In this document: positions 55,514-63,545 of the stretch, piece by piece
How positions within the stretch are numbered: the first letter of the stretch is position 1
Layout of the letters: the number at the start of each line of letters is the position of its first letter
DNA from: Alphaproteobacteria bacterium
GTDB lineage: Bacteria > Pseudomonadota > Alphaproteobacteria > Ferrovibrionales > Ferrovibrionaceae
Direction of reading: 5' to 3'
DNA: 64,000 nt
Assembly: GCA_017307375.1 (NCBI GenBank)
Contig: JAFKFH010000009.1
Span: 124,001-188,000 of the forward strand
Translations under genes and position numbers: made by a program
The notes under the pieces: generated by a model
The model's input: the letters and a program-made list of their open reading frames with translations, nothing else
Told to the model about the DNA's origin: nothing
Databases searched by the model: none

Positions 55514-55673
55514 TCCCCCCTCCCTCGACGATGGTCAATGTCGAGGGCGACGCTACCGGTCGCTAACGAGGCGGTCTTTTAATCCGATTTAGGGAGCTGA
55601 GTATCCGCATACATGTGCCGATGCCGGCAGGTTCGCGGACGAAAAACGACAGCGCGTCGTATTTAGAATAATT
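55514..55673. promoter_or_regulatory. Gap upstream of the lysis operon
   Basis: About 160 bp with no gene. It holds the second copy of the 19-bp motif and a 17-bp palindrome at its left-hand gene border. The transcript for lysis and packaging genes should start here. The rest shows nothing I can assign. Confidence 0.5.
55576..55594 (-). repeat. 19-bp motif, copy before the lysis operon
   Basis: CTTTTAATCCGATTTAGGG on the plus strand, 18/19 identical to 47686-47704. It lies 63 bp before the amidase start, in front of the first late operon, in the same orientation. A late promoter or late-activator site is the simplest reading. Confidence 0.65.
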
Positions 55674-55678
55674 CTAAA
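55662..55678. other. 17-bp AT-rich palindrome at the 3' end of the accessory gene
   Basis: TTTAGAAT, A, ATTCTAAA: a perfect dyad that overlaps the stop codon of the 155-aa gene. It is AT-rich so a weak hairpin; an operator is more likely than a terminator. It marks the border of the lower-GC block. Confidence 0.4.
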
Positions 55679-56141
55679 AGCGCAGCGTCTGCGTTTTTGA
55701 CTCTATCCCTGCCGCCTTCATGCACGATGCCTGCCTTTGCTGGAACGTGTTCCATGCGTCACGACCAGAGTTCGGGATTGCTTCCTTCCCCCCTCTCGCC
55801 GCTGCATCCACTTGAGTTTGCCACCAGTGCTGAATAGCAACGCCGGTAGCAAAACAGGAACCGTATGGTGCATCGAATATTGAAGAACCGAACATTTGGC
55901 CGCGCTTGGCTATCGCGTTGAACTGGCGGCTTTGTTGAGAGATACGAGACATGCTGCCACTTTTCAGCGCCTCTACCGCTTTCGGCAGTTCGGCGTTCAA
56001 GGCGGTCAGGTACTCAAAAACATCGTCGTCGGTAGCCGCTTCTGCGCCAGCGGTGCCACAGATAGTAATGATCGCAACCGGTATTGCGACCATTACTCTG
56101 TGAAGTCGGCAAAGCATCAGCGCGATCCAGTTCGCAGGCAT
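55674..56141 (-). CDS. Accessory exported protein beside the repressor (155 aa)
   Basis: Not recognised. An N-terminal signal peptide (MVAIPVAIITICGTAGAEA within the first 45 residues) precedes a helical mature part with two Cys (GSCFATG, ASCMKAAG) that could form a disulfide. Start at 56141 is preferred because AGGA lies 8 nt upstream; 56156 is the longest. Its base composition looks lower in GC than its neighbours. Located between lysis and repressor, it could be a lysogenic-conversion or superinfection-exclusion protein. Confidence 0.65.
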   Translation of the reverse strand: MPANWIALMLCRLHRVMVAIPVAIITICGTAGAEAATDDDVFEYLTALNAELPKAVEALKSGSMSRISQQSRQFNAIAKRGQMFGSSIFDAPYGSCFATGVAIQHWWQTQVDAAARGGKEAIPNSGRDAWNTFQQRQASCMKAAGIESKTQTLRF

Positions 56142-56180
56142 TCTGATCGTCCTCATTGCGTGTCAGTAGGCGCGCGCCAG

Positions 56181-56705
56181 CTACGCCTTTTTGCCCATCA
56201 CGTACACTTTGGTTTTCCGCAACTCATCGTCGGTGAGTTCGGTCAACGACGATTTATCAAACCGGGTTTGGATGTATGGTTTGTAAGCATCGGAATCGCC
56301 GAGCTGGTTCTTGCAGCGTGCCTTGATGGCTGAGATTGCCTTCGGCCGCCAATCTGGCAGAGCCTTAGACGCGCTCTTCATGCCATTGATGATCGCCAAT
56401 TGACGACGCAGCCAAGCGCACGCTTCGCCAAAGCGCTCCATAGGCAGTTCAGCGTAACTATTGATCGAAAAATTAGCGTTGAAAGCCGACCAGGCAGCGC
56501 CGTACGTCGATCGCGACTTTCTGACCCGACTACGGGCATCCACCCATTCGCCAACCAAGCGTTTCAACTCAGCCTTCTGCTTGGCATCGACGACGCCATC
56601 ACCCGTCTTGACGATCACGCGCGGGCGCAGCACCGGGTTAATGTTGATGATATTGCCACCCGCGACCTGACCGACCGGGCCTTCAAACTTCTGCTTCATC
56701 GTCAC
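56181..56705 (-). CDS. ORF6C-like helical protein with a short Gly/Asn/Ile motif
   Basis: A 174-aa protein. A start at the GTG at 56705 is suggested by GGGGGAG 8 nt upstream (ATG at 56699 is possible). N-terminal segment is GPVGQVAGGNIININP. The C-terminal region from about residue 60 (AAWSAFNANFSINSYAELPMERFGEACAWL, short motif) resembles ORF6C domains of phage antirepressors. It is downstream of the repressor, which also has a GPV-Q-type motif. It may interact with or modulate the repressor. Confidence 0.6.
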   Translation of the reverse strand: MTMKQKFEGPVGQVAGGNIININPVLRPRVIVKTGDGVVDAKQKAELKRLVGEWVDARSRVRKSRSTYGAAWSAFNANFSINSYAELPMERFGEACAWLRRQLAIINGMKSASKALPDWRPKAISAIKARCKNQLGDSDAYKPYIQTRFDKSSLTELTDDELRKTKVYVMGKKA

Positions 56706-56730
56706 GCTACTCGCTCCCCCAAGCACTAAG

Positions 56731-57213
56731 CTACTTCTTGCGGCGCCCACCCCGGTTGCCGCCAACATTGATGACCAAATCCCTTTGCGTAACCGGGCCG
56801 TTTATCGCTTGCGTTACATGGCCGTGAAATGTCTGCCCCGCTGCAACCGGCCTATCGGCGGGCTGCGGGTGGCCAGGTCCCCCGCTCGCCGAACCGACGT
56901 GGCTGGCCGCAAGAGCCGCCCGCGCAGCGGCTCGGCCTGGAGCTGAAGAGTTTCGATAGAGCACCAATAGTTCGCGTTCATCATCGGTAAGCGTCGCACG
57001 GACGCCTGACCCGGTTAGCACCCAGGCCGGGTCGACACCGAACTCATCCATCAGCCGAACTAGTGCCTGCGCGTCCGGGGCACGTTCGCCTGTCTCATAT
57101 CTGGCAATGCTCTTATAGGTCAGCCCCAGTCTCTCCCCGAATGCTGACTGGCTCAATTTGCCTCTCAATGTGCGCAAGCGCAGTCCTATGGCTACAGCGT
57201 CGACATCAGCCAT
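56731..57213 (-). CDS. Phage repressor (XRE HTH)
   Basis: A 160-aa lysogenic regulator. HTH: LRGKLSQSAFGERLGLTYKSIARYETGERAPDAQALVRL (short motif) within residues about 10-60. A middle helical region (DERELLVLYR) resembles the C-terminal of C repressor types. Its end, HVTQAINGPVTQRDLVINVGG, echoes the motif of the following protein. Start is 57213; an in-frame ATG at 57234 exists. It is divergent from the early genes; palindromes at 57220 and 57245 are likely operators. Confidence 0.85.
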   Translation of the reverse strand: MADVDAVAIGLRLRTLRGKLSQSAFGERLGLTYKSIARYETGERAPDAQALVRLMDEFGVDPAWVLTGSGVRATLTDDERELLVLYRNSSAPGRAAARAALAASHVGSASGGPGHPQPADRPVAAGQTFHGHVTQAINGPVTQRDLVINVGGNRGGRRKK

Positions 57214-57219
57214 GGCGGG

Positions 57220-57262
57220 ACCAATTGGGGCCATTGACTATTAGACCGAATGGTCCTATTTT
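57220..57262 (+). promoter_or_regulatory. Early phage promoter with repressor operators
   Basis: TTGACT (57234-57239), 17 bp, TATTTT (57257-57262) is a strong sigma70 promoter toward the early genes. The near palindrome ACCGAATGGT (57245-57254) sits in its spacer. A related site, ACCAATTGGG (57220-57229), centred 25 bp away, is 7 nt before the repressor start. The repressor could thus shut the early promoter and control itself. Confidence 0.7.
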
Positions 57263-57305
57263 GTGTCTCACATCAACCTGCCTTCTTCGGATCACGAGAG
57301 GACAT

Positions 57306-57515
57306 ATGAAGCCGCTCACTCCCACCCAGGTTAAGGAACGTTTCCGCCGCAGGGGCGAGACGATGAAAAGTTGGGCCGATGCCCACGGCTATCCGTTGCG
57401 GGAGGTCTACAAAGTCTTGAACGGCCAATCGAAGGCGTACTTCGGCCAAGGCCACGAGATCGCGGTGAAGCTGGGGCTGAAATGCCCCGAGGATCAGCAG
57501 CAGGTGGCAGCGTGA
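57306..57515 (+). CDS. BcepMu gp16-like early regulator
   Basis: A 69-aa protein, MKPLTPTQVKERFRRRG then WADAHGYPLREVYKVLNGQSKAYFG and IAVKLGLK, the BcepMu gp16 family of small HTH proteins in Mu-like phages. First gene of the early operon, opposite the repressor, as Ner is in Mu. It probably represses or switches the early promoter. Confidence 0.9.
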   Translation: MKPLTPTQVKERFRRRGETMKSWADAHGYPLREVYKVLNGQSKAYFGQGHEIAVKLGLKCPEDQQQVAA

Positions 57516-57517
57516 TC

Positions 57518-57895
57518 ATGCTGTCCCCCTTCGCCCGCCGCAACGGCCGACGCCTCATCCCCGTTTGGATGGAACTTGAACTCGGCATCCCGGCGCCAAT
57601 CGAGCAGGCGATCAGCGACCAGCCCGAGCCGACCGAGGAACTGCTGGCGAATTTCACTGAGCGGTCCCCGGTGGAACGCTGGAACGGCAAGCGTCTCATG
57701 TCGCGTGCCCAGGAAGCTGAAGCGATGCGGCTTTCGCTGCTTGATTCCTCCAGGCCCGCAGACGTTCGGACGCGGCTAAGCCAAGTTCAAGCCGCTCTTC
57801 CGCCAAGCCCGCGATGCTCCGATCGAGCGCCGTCACGAATTGAGCCGCCCGCTCCGGTTCCAGCACCCGCACCAGCGCGTCAATCGCCACGCTGA
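57518..57895 (+). CDS. Hypothetical early phage protein (125 aa)
   Basis: Begins MLSPFARRNGRRLIPVWMELELG, or at GTG 57512, which overlaps the preceding stop (GTGA). N-terminal 90 aa look protein-like; the C-terminal 35 are Pro/Arg-rich and overlap an antisense ORF. No domain recognised. Confidence 0.5.
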   Translation: MLSPFARRNGRRLIPVWMELELGIPAPIEQAISDQPEPTEELLANFTERSPVERWNGKRLMSRAQEAEAMRLSLLDSSRPADVRTRLSQVQAALPPSPRCSDRAPSRIEPPAPVPAPAPARQSPR

Positions 57896-57989
57896 TCACC
57901 AGCGTGTTGTCGAACAACTGGTCCATGTTCCGGTCCAACTCTTTCACCAGAGCGTCGTCCACCATGCCCTCCAACCCAGGTTCAATCAT
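57696..57989 (-). CDS. Antisense helical ORF in the early region
   Basis: A 97-aa leftward ORF against the rightward early genes. Its sequence (DDALVKELDRNMDQLFDNTLVISVAIDALVRVLEPERAAQFVTAL, short motifs) looks like a real amphipathic helical protein, more so than the overlapping end of the forward ORF. No clear ribosome-binding site. Either it or the last 200 bp of the forward ORF is a shadow. Confidence 0.4.
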   Translation of the reverse strand: MIEPGLEGMVDDALVKELDRNMDQLFDNTLVISVAIDALVRVLEPERAAQFVTALDRSIAGLAEERLELGLAASERLRAWRNQAAKAASLQLPGHAT

Positions 57990-58087
57990 GTGCCGTCAGC
58001 GTCGGGCAGCATTCTATCCGGTGAAAGCGGTTTGCGAAGGCGCAAAATTGCCGCTTGTTTGGATCCGTGAAGCCTGGGGTTGTTCCA

Positions 58088-58561
58088 ATGGCTAAGCGCT
58101 GTTGGAAACGAGTGGCCCCAACCAGCCTGCGCCACGCGCTCGAACTCTGCAAAGAGCATGGCCGGGAGCGGCGCAACCTCTCGGTCGAGCGCATCGCCGA
58201 GCGCATGGGGCTGACCGACCACTGGACCGTCTACAAATGGGTCCAGAACGGGCGCATCCCCGCCAACATGATCAGGCCGTTCGAGGAAGTGTGCGGGGTC
58301 GACTTCGTTACCCGCTGGCTCGCCGCCTCGGCCGGGCGCCTGGTCATCAACATCCCCACCGGCCGCAACGTCACCCCGACCGACATCGCCGAGCTGCAGG
58401 CGCGGCTGAACGACGCGGTCGGCTCGCTGCTCACCTTTCACGCCGGTCAGGCCGGCGCCACCGAAACACTGGCGGCGGTCGAACAGGCGATGGCCGGGCT
58501 GGCCTGGCATCGCGGCACCGTCGCCAAGCATCTGCAACCGGAACTGGAGTTCCAATCATGA
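58088..58561 (+). CDS. CII-like phage regulatory protein
   Basis: A 157-aa protein: SLRHALELCKEHGRERRNLSVERIAERMGLTDHWTVYKWVQNGRIPANMIRPFEEVCG (short motif) resembles the CII-like HTH of phage regulatory proteins, and VDFVTRWLAASAG follows. Then a helical C half. Early gene; controls expression or replication start. It overlaps the next gene (ATGA). Confidence 0.7.
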   Translation: MAKRCWKRVAPTSLRHALELCKEHGRERRNLSVERIAERMGLTDHWTVYKWVQNGRIPANMIRPFEEVCGVDFVTRWLAASAGRLVINIPTGRNVTPTDIAELQARLNDAVGSLLTFHAGQAGATETLAAVEQAMAGLAWHRGTVAKHLQPELEFQS

Positions 58562-58845
58562 CGACGATGACCGAGGTGCAGCGCCGGCCGGCCGACCGGG
58601 CCGAGGGTGCAGCCCTTCGCAAGATGGTCAATGCCCTGATCGCGACCTGGGCGAAGGCCGGCGATCAGGATGAGACGTTGTTCGATCCGAATATCGCCGT
58701 CACCGCGGCAATCGAGTTCACCGCCCTGGTGCTGGTGCAGGCCGGTGAGCCGCGTGTCGGTTACGACGCGGCGGCGCGTGCCATCGGCGAAGAACTGGCA
58801 CGGCTGATCGCCGTCTACCAGGCGCAGACCACCAGCAAGCACTGA
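58558..58845 (+). CDS. Hypothetical early phage protein (95 aa)
   Basis: Starts at the ATGA overlap at 58558. Helical, contains FDPNIAVTAAIEFTALVLVQ and ARAIGEELARLIAVYQAQ. No domain recognised. Probably early operon accessory. Confidence 0.6.
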   Translation: MTTMTEVQRRPADRAEGAALRKMVNALIATWAKAGDQDETLFDPNIAVTAAIEFTALVLVQAGEPRVGYDAAARAIGEELARLIAVYQAQTTSKH

Positions 58846-58864
58846 GCGGCAAGGAAAGCCAGCC

Positions 58865-59284
58865 ATGACGATGACCACGACACGAACCGAGATCGGCCGC
58901 ATTGAGCGGGTGACGGTCGAAGGCGACCGGCAATGGAGTGAAAGCGCCCATGTCATCGCCTGGATCCAGGACGGCCTGCGCTTTCATGTCACCTGCGATT
59001 TCCTGGCCCCGGCGCTGGCGGTCGCGGCCGACCTGGTCACCGCAACGAACCTGATCTGGTCCGACGACGGGCGAGATGCGGAGACGCGGGAGATGCTGGC
59101 CGAAGTGATCGCCGGTATCGCAGAGACCATCGAACTCGACCGCCCTTACAACCTGTCTCTCTCGATCGATGGCAGCGAGGTCGCGGCCGACCAGGTTGAG
59201 CCGACGGTTCGCGCCGGCATCGCGGCGCGGTCGCAGGCGGTCGAGCCGGCCAGTCCGGCGCCCACCACCGAGGTGGCATCGTGA
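58865..59284 (+). CDS. Hypothetical early phage protein (139 aa)
   Basis: ATG at 58865 behind AAGGAAAGCC. N part is beta-rich (SAHVIAWIQDGLRFHVTCDF), C part helical and acidic, ending Pro/Ala-rich. Not recognised. It overlaps the next gene by 4 nt. Confidence 0.6.
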   Translation: MTMTTTRTEIGRIERVTVEGDRQWSESAHVIAWIQDGLRFHVTCDFLAPALAVAADLVTATNLIWSDDGRDAETREMLAEVIAGIAETIELDRPYNLSLSIDGSEVAADQVEPTVRAGIAARSQAVEPASPAPTTEVAS

Positions 59285-59598
59285 AGGCCGCGTCCACCCG
59301 CCCCGATGCCCGGATCTCGGAAAGCGCCGCCAAGGTGCTGGACGTGCTGAATGTCCTGCTTGGCCATTTCGCCCACGGCCTGGCGCCCGGCGAGCTGGCC
59401 AAGGCCACCGGCCTGCAGCCTTCGGCGATCACCCGCTATGTCGCTACGCTGGAAGAGAAGGGGTTCGCCGAGCGCATCGCCGAAACCGGGCGCATCCGTC
59501 CCTCGCATCGCCTGGGCAAACAGGCTGTCGGCATCCTGCGTTCGCTCGAAGCGGCCCGCGCCCGCGTCGACGAGACCATCACCCGCCTTTCGCACTGA
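59281..59598 (+). CDS. Winged-helix regulator, IclR-like HTH only
   Basis: A 105-aa protein. HTH: LNVLLGHFAHGLAPGELAKATGLQPSAITRYVATLEEKGFAERIAETGRIRPSHRLG (short motif), the IclR-type N-terminal domain without the effector domain. It is frequently seen upstream of transposase in Mu-like phages. Confidence 0.8.
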   Translation: MKAASTRPDARISESAAKVLDVLNVLLGHFAHGLAPGELAKATGLQPSAITRYVATLEEKGFAERIAETGRIRPSHRLGKQAVGILRSLEAARARVDETITRLSH

Positions 59599-59618
59599 CC
59601 GTTCAGGAGCAAGTACCC

Positions 59619-60533
59619 ATGGCACGCAAGCCGCGCGAAACCCAGACCAAGGCCGAAGTCGTCACCGACGAGGAGTTGCCGAAACTGCCCGAGGCCGTGG
59701 CCGCCGCGAACGTCCTGGCCGTGCGGGGACAGCAGGTCACCGAGCAGTACGGCGACGGCCTGCCCTACGAGCGCGAGAGGGTGGTTACTGAGTGCCGGTT
59801 CTTCATGGCATCGGCAACGGAAGCGATGTTCGAGATCGGCAAACGACTAATCCTGATTAAGGAGAGCGAACCCCACGGGGATTTCATCAATATCGTCGAA
59901 TCCCGGCTCGGCATGACCCCACGCACAGCACAACGGTTCATGCTGGCAACGGCAAAGCTGACGTCGCCGAAGCTGGCTTCAAAAGCGCGGGCGCTTGCGC
60001 ATTTGGGAAAGAGCAAGCTTTGCGATCTGGTGGCTGAAGACGACGATGAATTGGCAGAGCTGGCAGATGGTGGAACCATCGCCGGTCTCAAGCTTGAAGA
60101 CATCGACCGGATGACGTCGCGCGAGTTGCGCGCCGCCCTGCGCGAGGCTCGCGAGGATGCCGAAGCCAAGAACAAGCTGATCGCCGACAAGAACGAGAAG
60201 ATCGACACGCTCGACGCCAAGTTGAACGCGGCGAAGAAGCGCGTCAAGGCGACGCCGCCGGACGAAGAGGGCGAAGAGCTGCGCAAGGAAGCTGGCCTTG
60301 CAGCCTTCGCCGTCGAGGCCGACATCTCCGGCCGCCTGCGCCCCTGCTTTCAGGCATTGATCGACCATGCGGGGGCCCATGGGTCGAACCATGACGATGT
60401 CATGGCCGGCATGGTCTGCCAGATCGAACGGACGCTGGCCGGCCTGCGCGAAGAGTTCGGCATCAAGGCGCGGCCCGAGGGCGACGAAATGCCCGAGTGG
60501 GCGCGGAACTATCAGCAAGAAGCCGCCGAGTAA
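59619..60533 (+). CDS. DUF3102 domain protein
   Basis: A 304-aa protein. DUF3102 core: FMASATEAMFEIGKRLILIKESEPHGDFINIVESRLGMTPRTAQRFM (short motif), as in ICE/plasmid maintenance proteins. Then a coiled coil (LREAREDAEAKNKLIADKNEKIDTLDAKL) and an Glu-rich end. The core has lower GC than the flanks, suggesting a recombined domain. Role in Mu-like phages unknown, perhaps DNA replication or partition. Confidence 0.82.
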   Translation: MARKPRETQTKAEVVTDEELPKLPEAVAAANVLAVRGQQVTEQYGDGLPYERERVVTECRFFMASATEAMFEIGKRLILIKESEPHGDFINIVESRLGMTPRTAQRFMLATAKLTSPKLASKARALAHLGKSKLCDLVAEDDDELAELADGGTIAGLKLEDIDRMTSRELRAALREAREDAEAKNKLIADKNEKIDTLDAKLNAAKKRVKATPPDEEGEELRKEAGLAAFAVEADISGRLRPCFQALIDHAGAHGSNHDDVMAGMVCQIERTLAGLREEFGIKARPEGDEMPEWARNYQQEAAE

Positions 60534-60539
60534 GACCGC

Positions 60540-62315
60540 GTGTCGGCGGCTTTGAACGAAAGGCTGGTCGCCCTGGCGCGGTCATTGCGCGAGGCCCCGC
60601 ACGGGGCGAAGGGCGCGCTGATCGGCAAGGCGGCGGAAGAGTTGGGCCTGTCCCGCGCGACGATCGCGCGGAAGCTGAAGGAGGTCACAGTGACCAAACC
60701 GCGAAAACAGCGTGCCGATGCGGGCAGCACCGCCCTGACGCGGGCGGAGGCCGAGAAGCTGGCGGCATTGCTGATCGTGACGATCCGCAAGAACGGCAAG
60801 CGGATCCTGTCGGTCGAACAGGCGGTCGAGATCCTGCGCTCGAACGGCCAGATCGAAGCCGAACGGGTTCACCCGGAAACCGGCGAGTGCGTCGGCCTGT
60901 CCGCCTCGGCGATCGGCCGGGCGCTGCGAGCGCACGGCCTGCATCCCGACCAGTTGCTGGCCCCGGCGCCGGCCACGGCGCTGCGCAGCCCGCACCCGAA
61001 CCATTGCTGGCAGATCGACGCTTCGCTGTGCGTCCTCTACTACCTGGACAACGGGCGGCGCCAGGCGCCCGGCCTGCAGGTGATGGGCGAGGCCGAGTTC
61101 TACAAGAACAAGCCCCGCAACCTCGCCCGGATCGAGCGCCAACGGGTCTGGCGCTATGCGGTCACCGATCACGCTTCGGGCGCGCTGTATGTCGAATACG
61201 TGCTGGGCGCGGAGAGCGGCGAGAACCTGGCCGGCTGCTTCATCAATGCCATGCAGAAGCGCCACGACCACGACCCTTTCCACGGCGTGCCGCGCATGGT
61301 GATGCTCGATCCGGGGTCGGCCACCACCGGCGCGCTGTTCCGCAACCTTTGCCACTCGCTCGGGGTCGAGCTGATCGTCAACGAGCCCGGCAACCCGCGC
61401 GCCAAGGGCCAGGTCGAAAACGCGCACAACATCATCGAGCGGCAGTTCGAAAGCGGGTTGAAGCTGCTGCACGTCAACGACCTGCCGCACCTGAACGGTC
61501 TGGCCGGCGCCTGGATGCGCAACTTCAATGGACGGGCCATCCATAGCCGGCATGGCCTGACCCGCTATGGCGCCTGGCTCAAGATCACACCCGAGCAATT
61601 GGTGATCGCGCCCGATGTCGCCGTCTGCCGCAACCTGGCGGTTTCGGCGCCGATCTCGCGCAAGGTCAGCGACAAGCTCACCATCAGCTTCGGCGGCAGC
61701 CTGTTCGATGTCTCGACCCTGCCCGGCGTGATGGTCGGCGAGACCGTGATGGTGACCCGCAACCCCTGGCATGACGACCGCGCGCAGATCGTCATCGTCG
61801 GCGAGGATGGCCGGGAAACCTTCCACCTGGTCCCCCGCCTCGAACGCGACGACTTCGGGTTCGTCTCGAACGCGGCCGAGATCGGCACCGAGTACAAGCG
61901 GCACGCCGACACCCCGGCGCAGACGGCCGCCAAGGCAGTCGAGCAGGTTGCCATGGGGGTCGATACCGCGGCGGCGATCGAAGCCGCCCGCAAGGCCGGC
62001 GCGCTGCCCTTCGCCGGCCGCATCGACCCCTACAAGCCGATCAGCGACACCGCCTTGCCCCACTATCTGCCGCGTCGCGGCCAGGCGCATGGCCTGGTGC
62101 CCCCGGTGGTGGTGCCGGTGAAGCTCGGCCATGTCGAGGCGGCGCGCCGAATCAAGGAGCGGGTCGGCGACGCGTGGACGGCGGACCGGTTCCGCATGCT
62201 GACCGACCGCTTTCCGGACGGCGTACCGGAAGACGCGATCGACATGCTCACCGCCGAGGTCACCGGGCCGGAACGGGTCGGCCGGCCGGCGCTGGCCCTG
62301 GTCAAGAGCGCGTGA
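60540..62315 (+). CDS. MuA-type DDE transposase
   Basis: A 591-aa transposase that inserts and replicates the phage. N-terminal HTH (LGLSRATIARKLKEV); catalytic Asp160 (WQIDASL), Asp257 (MLDPGSA) and Glu293 (GQVENAHN), with 35 residues between the last two. The C-terminal region (LPHYLPRRGQ onward) should bind MuB. It starts with GTG at 60540. Resembles the BcepMu transposase more than Mu A in length. Confidence 0.94.
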   Translation: MSAALNERLVALARSLREAPHGAKGALIGKAAEELGLSRATIARKLKEVTVTKPRKQRADAGSTALTRAEAEKLAALLIVTIRKNGKRILSVEQAVEILRSNGQIEAERVHPETGECVGLSASAIGRALRAHGLHPDQLLAPAPATALRSPHPNHCWQIDASLCVLYYLDNGRRQAPGLQVMGEAEFYKNKPRNLARIERQRVWRYAVTDHASGALYVEYVLGAESGENLAGCFINAMQKRHDHDPFHGVPRMVMLDPGSATTGALFRNLCHSLGVELIVNEPGNPRAKGQVENAHNIIERQFESGLKLLHVNDLPHLNGLAGAWMRNFNGRAIHSRHGLTRYGAWLKITPEQLVIAPDVAVCRNLAVSAPISRKVSDKLTISFGGSLFDVSTLPGVMVGETVMVTRNPWHDDRAQIVIVGEDGRETFHLVPRLERDDFGFVSNAAEIGTEYKRHADTPAQTAAKAVEQVAMGVDTAAAIEAARKAGALPFAGRIDPYKPISDTALPHYLPRRGQAHGLVPPVVVPVKLGHVEAARRIKERVGDAWTADRFRMLTDRFPDGVPEDAIDMLTAEVTGPERVGRPALALVKSA

Positions 62316-62322
62316 GGGCATC

Positions 62323-63543
62323 GTGCTGCAGCTCAAAGCCATCCTGCAGGCCCGCGGCATCGAACAGGTAAGGCTGGCGCGCCATCTCGGCCTGTCGAAA
62401 TCGGCAGTCGCCCAGCTCGTCAACCACGGCCTGTGGCCGCGCCGCATCAACACATGCGGCCTGCGGTCGCGGATCGGGAAGTTCCTCGCCGAAAACGACG
62501 TGACGGCGGCGGAAATCGCGGTGGCGTTCGAGGACCAGCCCCAGGTCCAGGAAGCCGCCCCTATCGAGAAGGCGGGGCCGCCGGTCGCAACGGCGACCCC
62601 GCCGGAAGTCCCAGGAAAACCTGAAACTCACGAGGACACCATGTTACTGCGCAAACAGACGCTCAATCAATCGGCCCGCAAGCATTTCGGCCTGTTCCGC
62701 GATCCGTTCGCCGACGACGTGCAGAGCCGCGACGACATGTTCGTGTCGGCCGATATCCGCTACGTCCGCGAGGCGATGTTCCAGGTGGCCCGGCATGGCG
62801 GCTTCCTCGCCGTCGTCGGCGAAAGCGGCGCGGGCAAGACGACGCTGGTCCGCGATCTCGAAGACCGCCTGGTCGCCGAGAACCACCCGGTATCGCTGGT
62901 CCGGCCCTATGTGCTGGCCATGGAAGACAACGACGTCCGCGGCAAGACGTTGAAGAGCACCCATATCGCCGAGGCGATCCTGGCCACCGTGGCACCACAG
63001 GAAAAGGCCAAGCGCAGCCCGGAGGCGCGGTTCCGCCAGTTGCACCAGGCCCTCAAGGCCAGCCATGAGGCGGGCTATCGCCATTGCCTGCTGATCGACG
63101 AGGCGCACTCGCTGCCGATCCCGACGCTCAAGCACCTCAAGCGGTTCCACGAGTTGGAGATCGGCTTTACCAAGCTCTTGTCGATCATCCTGGTCGGCCA
63201 GCCCGAGCTGAAGGCGAAGCTGTCCGAGCGCAACCAGGACGTCCGCGAGGTGGTGCAGCGGATCGAGGTGGTCGAACTGGCGCCGCTCGACGGCGGGCGC
63301 CTCGACGACTACTTGCGCCATCGCTTCGAGCGGGCCGGCAAGGCGATTTCCGGGGTGGTCGACGCGTCGGCGGTAGACGCCATTCGCGACCGCCTGACTG
63401 TCGCGGCGCGCGGCAGGGACCGGGCCGAGGCGATATCGCTGCTGCACCCGCTCGCGGTCGGCAACCTGCTTACCGCCGCCATGAACTTCGCGGCCGGGCT
63501 GGGGGTGCCGATGGTCAATGCCGACGTCGTGCGCGGGGTGTGA
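62323..63543 (+). CDS. MuB/ExeA-type AAA ATPase
   Basis: A 406-aa target-selecting ATPase. N-terminal HTH (VRLARHLGLSKSAVAQLVNHG), a Pro-rich linker, Walker A GESGAGKTT (residues 166-174), Walker B LLIDEAH (Glu260) and sensor-1 LIILVGQPEL region. Starts with GTG at 62323. ExeA-like ATPases replace MuB in BcepMu-type phages and deliver target DNA to the transposase. Confidence 0.92.
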   Translation: MLQLKAILQARGIEQVRLARHLGLSKSAVAQLVNHGLWPRRINTCGLRSRIGKFLAENDVTAAEIAVAFEDQPQVQEAAPIEKAGPPVATATPPEVPGKPETHEDTMLLRKQTLNQSARKHFGLFRDPFADDVQSRDDMFVSADIRYVREAMFQVARHGGFLAVVGESGAGKTTLVRDLEDRLVAENHPVSLVRPYVLAMEDNDVRGKTLKSTHIAEAILATVAPQEKAKRSPEARFRQLHQALKASHEAGYRHCLLIDEAHSLPIPTLKHLKRFHELEIGFTKLLSIILVGQPELKAKLSERNQDVREVVQRIEVVELAPLDGGRLDDYLRHRFERAGKAISGVVDASAVDAIRDRLTVAARGRDRAEAISLLHPLAVGNLLTAAMNFAAGLGVPMVNADVVRGV

Positions 63544-63545
63544 CG

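Noticed and set aside
60582-62453. A 623-codon leftward ORF opposite the transposase
   Set aside because: The forward frame contains the full DDE transposase; the reverse is a codon-bias shadow.
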